From Acidobacteriota bacterium (lineage in GTDB: Bacteria; Acidobacteriota; Terriglobia; UBA7540): a stretch of 6,921 nucleotides of DNA. The notes below the pieces were generated by a model, which was given only the letters and a program-made list of their open reading frames with translations, had not been told where the DNA came from and did not search any database. This document shows, piece by piece, positions 1 to 4,693 of this stretch. The DNA is taken from contig PLWR01000114.1 of the NCBI GenBank assembly GCA_003165615.1, positions 5,842 through 12,762 on the forward strand, written 5' to 3'. The first letter of the stretch is position 1. Every line of letters starts with the position of its first letter. Position numbers and translations under genes: made by a program.

Positions 1-125
1 GGCTAAAGCCCCGCCCTTCCAAAAGCTGGTGAGAAGTCCGGATTAGGGGTGGTTTCCCGCGACGGAAAGGCGGAGCCTTTCCGCACAGACGCAAGCGGCG
101 AAGCCGCAGGTCGCCATTCAATGGC
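1..125. repeat. Cluster of short hairpins (dispersed-repeat mosaic)
   Basis: Three clear small palindromes follow one another. CGGAAAGGC/GCCTTTCCG lies at 63-83 (9-bp stem, 3-nt loop), GCGGC/GCCGC at 95-107 and GCCAT/ATGGC at 113-125. Positions 1-10 (GGCTAAAGCC) look like one more arm cut by the window edge. There is no coding frame with recognisable content. The cluster sits about 40 bp beyond the stop codon of the minus-strand permease gene, so its transcript would run into these structures. No T-tract follows, so this is not a classical intrinsic terminator. It resembles the mosaic of hairpin modules at 2934-3118. Confidence 0.55.
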
Positions 126-166
126 CTGACCGTAATTTGGACACGTCTGATCCAAAATCTAAAATT

Positions 167-1180
167 CTAAGTCCAGCGAAACCACCGCAAAGCCAGCAAG
201 TAAGAGAGAATCCCCCACAGAAAAAGCACGAGGAGACGTCCCGATTGGTGGGTGAGTGGCGCGCCCTCCAGAATCGCGGCGCGCAGGGCGTCGTTCAGCG
301 CGGTAAGCGGCAGCGCTTTAATCAGCGGGTGAAGGAGGGCAGGGAAGCGCTGGTAAGAAAAGAAGACCCCCGACAGAATCCACATCGGCATCATGACGAG
401 GTTGATGAGCCCGCTGACCGTTTCGATTTTTTGCGCGCGGCTGGCGGTGAGCAGTCCCACGCCGCCGAAGCAAAGCGCCCCCAGCGAGCTGATGACCAGG
501 ATGGACGCCCATGAGCCCGCCACGTGCATGTGGAACACCAGCACACCGAAGCCGAGCAACAGCGCCATCTCAATCAGCATCAACACCAACCGGCTGCTGG
601 CGAGGGCTAACAGGAAATCACTGCGGCGCATGGGGCTGGCCACAAATCGTTTGAGCAGCTTGCGCTGGCGCAGATCCACCAGGGCAAATCCGATGCCCCA
701 CATCCCGGAGTTCATCAGGTTCATTCCCAGCAGGCCGGGAATCAGGAAGTCGATATAGCGCGCCCCCGGTTCACTGGAGACGCGGCCCGTGGTGGGGACA
801 CTGTCCTTTCTTCCCGCCGCCAACTGGAGAGCGTCGTCGGTGACGCTGCGGGCCAGCACGCTTTCCGGGCGCGCCGGGTCATAGAGGTACTCAAATTTTC
901 CGCCTCGCGGCGTGACCACCAGATCGTACTTGCCCAACCGAAACTGGTTGAACGCCTCGGAGGCAGGCAGTAACTCCGCATGTACCGTGCCCGCCACCGA
1001 GGCCGGGCGGAGTAATTCCATGGCATGTGCTGCTTCCGAGCCCGCCACCAGGGCGACGCGGCAAACGTCGGCGGGCTTGTTGCGGAAAGCAATCCCCAGC
1101 CCCAGCGCCAAAAGAATGGGAAAGATGAAGACCCAAAAGATGACCTCCGGCTCGCGGTACATCTCCTTCAAACGCGCCAT
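167..1180 (-). CDS. ABC-2 type transporter permease subunit
   Basis: This is the membrane subunit of an ABC exporter of the ABC-2 (drug/lipid/polysaccharide) class, about 337 residues from the chosen ATG. It begins MARLKEMYREPEVIFWVF. A first hydrophobic helix (VIFWVFIFPILLALGLG) is followed by a roughly 130-residue soluble, presumably extracytoplasmic domain. Five more hydrophobic segments come after it, starting near FLIPGLLGMN and ending with LLVLFLWGILSYLLALRWF. The REPEVIFWVF entry and the LIPGLLGMNLMNSGMW stretch are typical of this family. The frame stays open upstream to a GTG at 1366, but that extension runs through low-complexity 8-bp repeat arrays and is unlikely to be translated. 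Family resemblance seems to begin a few residues before the ATG (RWRSYQLLL), so a non-ATG start slightly upstream is possible. It pairs with the ATPase at 1403-2344. The substrate cannot be told from sequence. Confidence 0.9.
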   Translation of the reverse strand: MARLKEMYREPEVIFWVFIFPILLALGLGIAFRNKPADVCRVALVAGSEAAHAMELLRPASVAGTVHAELLPASEAFNQFRLGKYDLVVTPRGGKFEYLYDPARPESVLARSVTDDALQLAAGRKDSVPTTGRVSSEPGARYIDFLIPGLLGMNLMNSGMWGIGFALVDLRQRKLLKRFVASPMRRSDFLLALASSRLVLMLIEMALLLGFGVLVFHMHVAGSWASILVISSLGALCFGGVGLLTASRAQKIETVSGLINLVMMPMWILSGVFFSYQRFPALLHPLIKALPLTALNDALRAAILEGAPLTHQSGRLLVLFLWGILSYLLALRWFRWT

Positions 1181-1213
1181 GAGCAGGAGTTGGTAACTTC
1201 TCCAACGTCCCGT

Positions 1214-1396
1214 GATCGGGCGATCGGGCGATCCGGCGATCGGGTGAACAGGGGAAGCGGGGGAATCGAGATTTGAACCTCGATGCCCGGAGCCGTGCTC
1301 GTCAGATCTCGGGTCTTCGACCCTTGAGTTTCGATTCCTGCGTTTGTCTTGGAATTGACTGTTCACCCGATCACCCGATTCCCCGATCTCCCGATC
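1214..1396. repeat. Inverted pair of 8-bp-period GATCGGGN arrays
   Basis: Positions 1214-1261 read as six 8-bp units: GATCGGGC twice, GATCCGGC, GATCGGGT, GAACAGGG and GAAGCGGG. Positions 1357-1396 carry the same kind of unit on the other strand (GATCGGGA, GATCGGGG, AATCGGGT, GATCGGGT, GAACAGTC). The units GATCGGGTGAACAG at 1238-1251 and their exact complement at 1359-1372 form a perfect 14-bp inverted repeat about 107 bp apart. The enclosed DNA has its own hairpins: ATCGAG/CTCGAT at 1264-1283 and GGGTC/GACCC at 1311-1323. It also has an alternative outer stem, GGAATCGA (1262-1269) with TCGATTCC (1331-1338). The element separates an ABC ATPase from its permease, genes that normally abut. Confidence 0.75.
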
Positions 1397-1402
1397 CTTC
1401 TT

Positions 1403-2344
1403 TCACTCCTCGCGCAAATGACGCCCCGTAAGGTGTACGAAGACGTCTTCCAGGCTCGCCTGGCGCGTGGTGAGGTGCAGCAAGTGTCCGTTGCGATTCT
1501 GAATGGCTGCGAGCAGGGCGGGAATGGTCTCATGCGGTTCGCGCACGCTCAGCACCACGCGCCCGTCCTCTTCGTGTACGGCTTCCACGCCGGGCAGTGA
1601 GCGCCACGCATCAAGTTCCCCTGGGACCATACCCGTGGCGTCGAATTCCACCATGTGGTGTCCCCCCAAACGTTCAATCAGCTCCGACGGCGTCCCGCAA
1701 GCAATGGTGAGGCCGTGGTCGATAATGGCCAGGCGGTCGCAGAGGCGCTCAGCTTCGTCCATGTAATGCGTGGTCAACAGAACGGTGCCGCCGCGCTGCT
1801 GGAATTGCCGGATAACTTCCCAAAGCTGGCGCCGGCTTTGCGGATCAAGGCCGGTGGTGGGTTCGTCGAGGAACAGGATTTTGGGATTCGCCACCAGAGC
1901 CGTGGCCACGGCCAGCCGCTGTTTTTGCCCGCCGGAAAGTTTGCCGACCCAAGCTTCGGATTTTTCCGTGAGCGCCAGCTCCGCCATTACTTCTTCGATC
2001 GCGCGCGGGCGGCGATAAAAACTGGCGAACAACTCGAGGGTTTCGCGCACGGTGAGCTTCTCCGCCAGGCGCGTTTCCTGGAGCGAGATTCCCAGCAGCT
2101 CGCGGATTTCGCGATTCTGAGTTTTCCATTTATTTCCCAGAATTTCGACTTCGCCGGAAGTGGGTTCCAGCAACCCTTCCAGGATTTCGATGGTGGTTGT
2201 CTTGCCCGCGCCATTGGGACCCAGCAGGCCGAAGCACTCACCGGCGTGGATTTCCAGATCGAGCCCGCGAACGGCCTCGACGTTGCCCTCATAGGTTTTG
2301 CGAAGCGACTGGCAGCGAACGGCGACGTCCATGGTCTGCATCAT
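1403..2344 (-). CDS. ABC transporter ATP-binding protein (ABC-2 exporter type)
   Basis: This 313-residue nucleotide-binding subunit powers the exporter whose permease lies downstream. All the hallmarks are present: Walker A GPNGAGKTT (residues 42-50), Q-loop glutamine in SLQET (about 89), signature LSGGQKQR (136-143), Walker B ILFLDE (156-161), D-loop TGLD and H-loop histidine in TTHYMDEAE (193). The roughly 100 residues after the ABC core end in ASLEDVFVHLTGRHLREE. That ending is typical of the CcmA/DrrA/NatA-like group that pairs with ABC-2 permeases. The ATP site looks intact. The start is ambiguous among three nearby ATGs (residues 1, 2 and 5), with no strong Shine-Dalgarno sequence. The gene starts 30 bp after the stop of the phosphatase remnant on the same strand, which suggests an ancestral operon. 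Confidence 0.93.
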   Translation of the reverse strand: MMQTMDVAVRCQSLRKTYEGNVEAVRGLDLEIHAGECFGLLGPNGAGKTTTIEILEGLLEPTSGEVEILGNKWKTQNREIRELLGISLQETRLAEKLTVRETLELFASFYRRPRAIEEVMAELALTEKSEAWVGKLSGGQKQRLAVATALVANPKILFLDEPTTGLDPQSRRQLWEVIRQFQQRGGTVLLTTHYMDEAERLCDRLAIIDHGLTIACGTPSELIERLGGHHMVEFDATGMVPGELDAWRSLPGVEAVHEEDGRVVLSVREPHETIPALLAAIQNRNGHLLHLTTRQASLEDVFVHLTGRHLREE

Positions 2345-2374
2345 AGCGGATTACGGCGCGAGTGGGAACTTACT

Positions 2375-2485
2375 TCACGCCCGGCAGCGCGCCACCACCA
2401 GGGTGATGTCATCGGCCTGTTCACCGGGGCTGAATTTGTGGATTGACGCCACCAGGGGGGCGAGCAGGGAAGCGGCGGGCAGAAG
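2375..2485 (-). pseudogene. C-terminal remnant of a SpoIIE/PP2C-type phosphatase
   Basis: The last roughly 36 codons of this minus-strand frame read as LLPAASLLAPLVASIHKFS followed by PGEQADDITLVVARCRA and a stop. The pattern (AP/D)LL..LV..I..FS.G.QADDITLVV is the standard carboxy-terminus of bacterial SpoIIE-domain (PPM/PP2C) serine phosphatases. The aspartate pair in ADDIT lies in the last metal-binding motif of the fold. Upstream of about 2485 the frame continues, but its content is arginine- and proline-rich and does not resemble the family, so the body of the enzyme is absent. The remnant ends 30 bp before the ATPase gene, where a complete phosphatase probably once sat. It is too short to be functional. 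Confidence 0.68.
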
Positions 2486-2933
2486 GTGGTGGGCGCGGCG
2501 GTTCTTCCGCCCAACATAACGAAATGCCGTGGACCGCAAAATCAGTTCCGCGTTTTTTTGCTTTAAAAAAATTCCTGTGGCAGGCCATGGCCAGAAAACA
2601 TTGTGGATAAACCGAAGTTCCCCGTAATTCCCCACTCCAGGGGGCATGAGGCCGATCCTCCCCTGCCGGGAAAGCGACAATAAGTCTGCGTTGGAACCAC
2701 CGCCTGGTAAGACCGTCCGCGAAGACCGGTGGGGTACGAAAAACAGCGAGTCCCCTCGCTGCGGACGCGAGCCGCGGCCATGCGCATCGCCTGCGGAAAA
2801 CACGGAAATATCGTGTCTGTCGCCGGGTTTCCGTTCCTGAGTGGGGATGGGCTTCCGGCCCACCCATATACATGAACGTCGCGCCGCCAGGCCCTCACTG
2901 AAAATAAGAGGGTTATGGCGCGTCGTTCGACGG
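2486..2933. other. Gene-free stretch between phosphatase scrap and repeat element
   Basis: I find no convincing gene here. The long frames on either strand encode arginine-rich sequence without family motifs. What can be seen is a T7 run and an A7 run facing each other (2553-2572), preceded by a weak 6-bp stem (CGTGGA/TTCCGCG). There is also a minus-strand terminator-like hairpin (2739-2761), and an imperfect GC-rich hairpin near 2844-2865 whose core is GGGC-TTCC-GGCCC. It may be degraded DNA left after deletion of the phosphatase gene body. Confidence 0.5.
2739..2761 (-). terminator. Intrinsic terminator, minus strand (orphan)
   Basis: Read on the minus strand, CAGCGAG and CTCGCTG form a perfect 7-bp stem around a GGGA tetraloop. 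Five T residues (2743-2739) follow immediately. This is a compact rho-independent terminator. No recognisable gene lies upstream of it on that strand (2762-2933), so it may belong to a gene that has been lost. It would also insulate the ABC operon from upstream read-through. Confidence 0.55.
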
Positions 2934-3118
2934 AGCCCCAAGGGGGCGCTCCAATTTAGCCCGGGGCAACGCCCTGGGAATCCGGCAACGCCAAGCGTCG
3001 CCAGCCCTGAAGGGGCGGGCCAAAGTGGATCGCCCTTCAGGGTTCAACTAGAAGGATTGCTTGGCGCGATATCCCCGGGCGTTGCCCTGGGCTGTGGTAG
3101 GTCGCCCCGTTGGGGCTC
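2934..3118. repeat. Nested palindromic repeat element (~185 bp)
   Basis: Hairpin modules occur in one order on the left and in reverse complement on the right, around a centre near 3025. GAGCCCCAAGGGGGC (2934-2948) mirrors GCCCCGTTGGGGCTC (3104-3118). CCCGGGGCAACGCCCTGGG (2960-2978) mirrors CCCGGGCGTTGCCCTGGG (3074-3091). CGCCAAGC (2989-2996) mirrors GCTTGGCG (3059-3066). AGCCCTGAAGGGGCG (3003-3017) mirrors CGCCCTTCAGGGTT (3031-3044). Most modules are also hairpins by themselves, so the element can fold locally or as one long cruciform. No transposase is encoded. Similar GCCC...GGGC modules are, from memory, common in intergenic DNA of Acidobacteria, Verrucomicrobia and Planctomycetes. Confidence 0.78.
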
Positions 3119-3179
3119 AAAAGCAGGTAGCCTTCACCGAGCACGGCGTCGCCATGCAAGTCGCTTGCCGGGGACTGGG

Positions 3180-3185
3180 AAGGAG
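3180..3185 (+). promoter_or_regulatory. Shine-Dalgarno without a matching start codon
   Basis: AAGGAG is a strong ribosome-binding sequence placed 5-10 nt before the expected first codon of the antitoxin frame. The in-frame codons at that distance are TCT, TAC, CGC and ATA, none of them a usual start. An in-frame TAA lies at 3188-3190. The site supports the view that the antitoxin start codon has been lost by mutation. Confidence 0.45.
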
Positions 3186-3190
3186 CGTAA

Positions 3191-3442
3191 TCTTACCGCA
3201 TAAACACTCTGGATGCCAAAGAGGCAGGGGAAAAGCATGACCAAATTCTGGACGAGGCGGCCGAAGCGCATCAGCCGGTCTTGATTACCAGTCGGCGCGC
3301 GAGCGCCGCGCTGGTGCCCGAGGAAGATTGGAATGCCGTTCAGGAGACCCTTTACCTCCTATCGGCGCCGGGCATGCGTGAATCCATTCGGGTGGGACTG
3401 GAAACCCCTATTGAGGAATGTGAGAAAGAGCCCGGCTGGTGA
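3191..3442 (+). pseudogene. yefM: YefM/Phd-family antitoxin, start codon lost
   Basis: The frame encodes about 80 recognisable residues, from INTLDAKEAGEKHDQILDEA to a stop at 3440-3442. The core PVLITSRRASAALVPEEDW, then AVQETLYLLSAPGMRESI and TPIEECEKEPGW at the end, match the YefM/Axe antitoxin pattern closely. Such proteins dimerise, bind the operon's own promoter and neutralise a YoeB/Txe RNase. The family is normally 80-90 residues, so only the first two to four residues are missing. The frame has no ATG, GTG or TTG there: the codons after the stop at 3188 are TCT TAC CGC ATA AAC ACT CTG. Use of CTG at 3209 is possible but would remove the first strand. The stop overlaps the toxin start by 4 bp (GTGA), the usual coupling. 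Family assignment is firm; whether it is expressed is doubtful. Confidence 0.8.
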
Positions 3443-3474
3443 ACGATTGGAATCTTGTTTACACTAGGCAAGCG
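3439..3474 (+). pseudogene. 5' fragment of a YoeB/Txe-like toxin gene
   Basis: Starting at a GTG that overlaps the antitoxin stop, the frame reads MNDWNLVYTRQA. This is the standard opening of YoeB/Txe ribosome-dependent mRNA endonucleases (W.LVYTRQA, normally followed by QKDAKKL). After 12 codons the sequence enters the 140-bp dispersed repeat, and the family pattern is lost. The frame runs on to 3744 but encodes only repeat-derived and unrelated sequence. The RNase core and the catalytic C-terminal His/Tyr region are absent, so no active toxin is made. Position next to a YefM-type antitoxin with translational overlap makes the assignment much stronger than 12 residues alone would. Confidence 0.72.
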
Positions 3475-3607
3475 CACGGTGGTGACGAAGTATCGATCCG
3501 AACAAAAGGACGCCGCAACTTCGACACGGCCCTGCCGTACAGCGCTGTGGACATGATTGCGACCGAAAAGACGCGGACCGCAAAGGCGGCGGTCCGCGCT
3601 ACTTGCT
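3468..3607 (+). repeat. 140-bp dispersed repeat, copy A
   Basis: The copy runs from GCAAGCGCACGG to GCGCTACTTGCT. It matches copy B at 4478-4616 in the same orientation, with three substitutions and one single-base gap. The ends are imperfect inverted repeats (GCAAG.../...CTTGC, with CGC close by on both sides), giving it a MITE-like look. Near the right end, GCGGACCGC and GCGGTCCGC form a stem. It has no meaningful ORF on either strand. No target-site duplication is obvious. It interrupts the toxin gene after codon 12. Confidence 0.85.
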
Positions 3608-3633
3608 CCCCCAGCAAGGGAGAAGCGGAGAAG

Positions 3634-3662
3634 TTGACAAGTTCTGTGATCTCAGGAATCAT
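3634..3662 (+). promoter_or_regulatory. Candidate sigma-70-type promoter for the lipoprotein gene
   Basis: A perfect -35 hexamer TTGACA (3634-3639) is followed after 17 bp by AATCAT (3657-3662), which matches the -10 consensus at four of six positions. Transcription would start near 3669 and give a leader of about 68 nt. That leader contains the hairpin at 3685-3706 and the ribosome-binding site GGGAGG. It lies just outside the dispersed repeat. Confidence 0.4.
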
Positions 3663-3684
3663 CATCGGCGTAATTCCAAGTGAG

Positions 3685-3706
3685 CAGGTCTCGAGTTTGA
3701 GACCTG
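3685..3706 (+). promoter_or_regulatory. Perfect 8-bp inverted repeat in the lipoprotein leader
   Basis: CAGGTCTC and GAGACCTG form a perfect stem around a 6-nt loop (GAGTTT). It sits between the candidate promoter and the Shine-Dalgarno GGGAGG (3723-3728), which is 8 nt before the ATG at 3737. As DNA it could be an operator. As RNA it is a leader hairpin that could affect translation or stability. No T-run follows, so it is not a terminator. Confidence 0.45.
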
Positions 3707-3736
3707 GGACCGCGGATCAGAAGGGAGGCCCTCTCC

Positions 3737-4420
3737 ATGCATGAGACACTTCGCCGTTACAAACAGTTTGTCCAGACTTTCCATTTTTTCTGCCTAGCCC
3801 TTTGTGTGTTGTGCCTACTCGGATGCCGTAAATCCTGGACTGATCCCTCGACTGGCCTCATGTGGGAATCGGCGGACAATGGCAAAGACATCACTTGGCA
3901 TGACGCTTCGTCTTATTGCAGTAACCTCAGAAAGGCTGGCCGCTTCGATTGGCGCCTGCCAACACTCTCGGAACTACGTGGTATCTATGATCCTTCCATC
4001 AGTACCGAGGGAATGGGAGATTACGAGGGCATCAAGCTTCATGTGAAGGGCGGAATCAAGCTTTCGGGCTATCCATGGAGCAGTACGAGGGAATGGGGGG
4101 TACCGAAAGGGACACAGCTGAGAGAAACCGGCGCCAGTTTCCGCGCCCAGGTATCTACCAGCATATTAAGTGAAAGAGGATTCGCACCTGTCTTCGATGA
4201 TCCAGGTTATGCGACCTTCAGCTACCTGACAGGTGACGGCTATTGGTACTTGGAGACACAGTTTGCGAGATGGGATTTTCAGCAATCCGATCCGATTAGA
4301 TACCAGGACTACTCAGACTACTCAGACAGCGCGAAGCCTCTTCAAGAAGAGGGAACTGATATCACAAAGCGACTGCCGCATGGCGTGCGCGTGCTCTGCG
4401 TTAGAGGGGGCCGACCCTAA
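3737..4420 (+). CDS. Lipoprotein with Lcl/DUF1566 domain
   Basis: This 227-residue protein has a lipoprotein signal. A positively charged N-terminus (RRYK) is followed by a hydrophobic stretch and the lipobox LLGC, with the lipidated cysteine at residue 30. The mature part opens with W.DPSTGLMWE, then W.DASSYCSNLRKAG, and DWRLPTLSELRGIYDP (residues 71-86). It closes with HGVRVLCVRGG (about 215-225). These are the signature blocks of the Lcl C-terminal / DUF1566 domain, found in many secreted or surface proteins and related to collagen-like adhesins of Legionella. The cysteines at 61 and 221 probably pair. Molecular role is unknown. A short DYSDYSD motif comes from a tandem 9-bp repeat (4307-4327). 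Start is supported by GGGAGG 8 nt upstream. The gene stands alone between two direct copies of a 140-bp repeat. Confidence 0.85.
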   Translation: MHETLRRYKQFVQTFHFFCLALCVLCLLGCRKSWTDPSTGLMWESADNGKDITWHDASSYCSNLRKAGRFDWRLPTLSELRGIYDPSISTEGMGDYEGIKLHVKGGIKLSGYPWSSTREWGVPKGTQLRETGASFRAQVSTSILSERGFAPVFDDPGYATFSYLTGDGYWYLETQFARWDFQQSDPIRYQDYSDYSDSAKPLQEEGTDITKRLPHGVRVLCVRGGRP

Positions 4421-4424
4421 ACAG

Positions 4425-4456
4425 AGCAAGTAGCGCCGGCTTTGCGGTCCGCGTCT
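4425..4456 (-). repeat. Partial inverted copy of the dispersed repeat end
   Basis: Starting 5 bp after the lipoprotein stop, AGCAAGTAGCG...CTTTGCGGTCCGCG is the reverse complement of the right end of the 140-bp repeat (about 3568-3607). About 10 internal bases are missing, which removes the long stem. With copies A and B, the lipoprotein gene is therefore followed by repeat ends in both orientations. Confidence 0.7.
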
Positions 4457-4477
4457 CTTCTCTGGTAGGTCGGGGAA

Positions 4478-4616
4478 GCAAGCGCACGGTGATGACGAAG
4501 TATCGATCCGAACAAAAGGACGCCGCAACTTCGACACGGCCCTACAGTACAGCGCTGTGGACATGATTGCGACCGAAAAGACGCGGACCGCAAAGCGGCG
4601 GTCCGCGCTACTTGCT
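4478..4616 (+). repeat. 140-bp dispersed repeat, copy B
   Basis: This is the second, near-identical direct copy of 3468-3607, offset by 1010 bp. It differs by GATG for GGTG, TACAG for TGCCG and loss of one G in the stem region. The left boundary AGCAAG is the exact inverse of the right end CTTGCT. It lies between the lipoprotein cassette and the restriction endonuclease gene and encodes nothing recognisable. Confidence 0.85.
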
Positions 4617-4631
4617 GCTGAACGATATTAG

Positions 4632-4659
4632 TTTGGTCAAACCCAACCGCGGCTTTAAT
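4632..4659 (+). promoter_or_regulatory. Candidate promoter of the restriction endonuclease gene
   Basis: A -10 like TTTAAT (4654-4659, five of six consensus bases) is preceded after 16 bp by a weak -35 TTTGGT (4632-4637). Transcription would begin near 4666. That leaves about 28 nt before the ATG at 4694, but only about 7 nt before the upstream GTG at 4673, which favours the ATG. The -35 match is poor. Confidence 0.3.
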
Positions 4660-4693
4660 TTGCCATCTGACCGTGGTAGGATTTCGTCTCATC

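Noticed and set aside
1264..1283. Minus-strand GGTTCAAATC inside a 6-bp stem, resembling a tRNA T-arm
   Set aside because: The stem encloses eight bases rather than seven with the normal G53-C61 closure. No matching acceptor strand or anticodon arm could be laid out around it.
1181..1366. N-terminal extension of the permease from a GTG at 1366
   Set aside because: The extra residues are encoded by period-8 inverted repeats and a hairpin region, with no hydrophobic or family-like content.
1214..1396. CRISPR-like array suggested by regular GATCGGGN units
   Set aside because: Units are 8 bp and contiguous, without spacers, and they occur in inverted orientation. No cas genes are present.
1655..2446. 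263-codon open frame on the plus strand opposite the ATPase
   Set aside because: It is antisense to a gene with all ABC ATPase motifs and has no recognisable domain of its own.
2528..2559. Plus-strand terminator-like stem followed by T7
   Set aside because: The stem is only six pairs with a G-T wobble and a 12-13-nt loop, and no plus-strand gene precedes it.
2841..3203. Plus-strand ORF through the palindromic element
   Set aside because: Its arginine-, proline- and glycine-rich content follows directly from the hairpin modules. There is no ribosome-binding site or family motif.
3500..3515. Words QKDA readable in the repeat in another frame (caa aag gac gcc), as in YoeB QKDAKKL
   Set aside because: The match is four residues in a shifted frame, and the same sequence occurs in copy B without a toxin. 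It is most likely chance.
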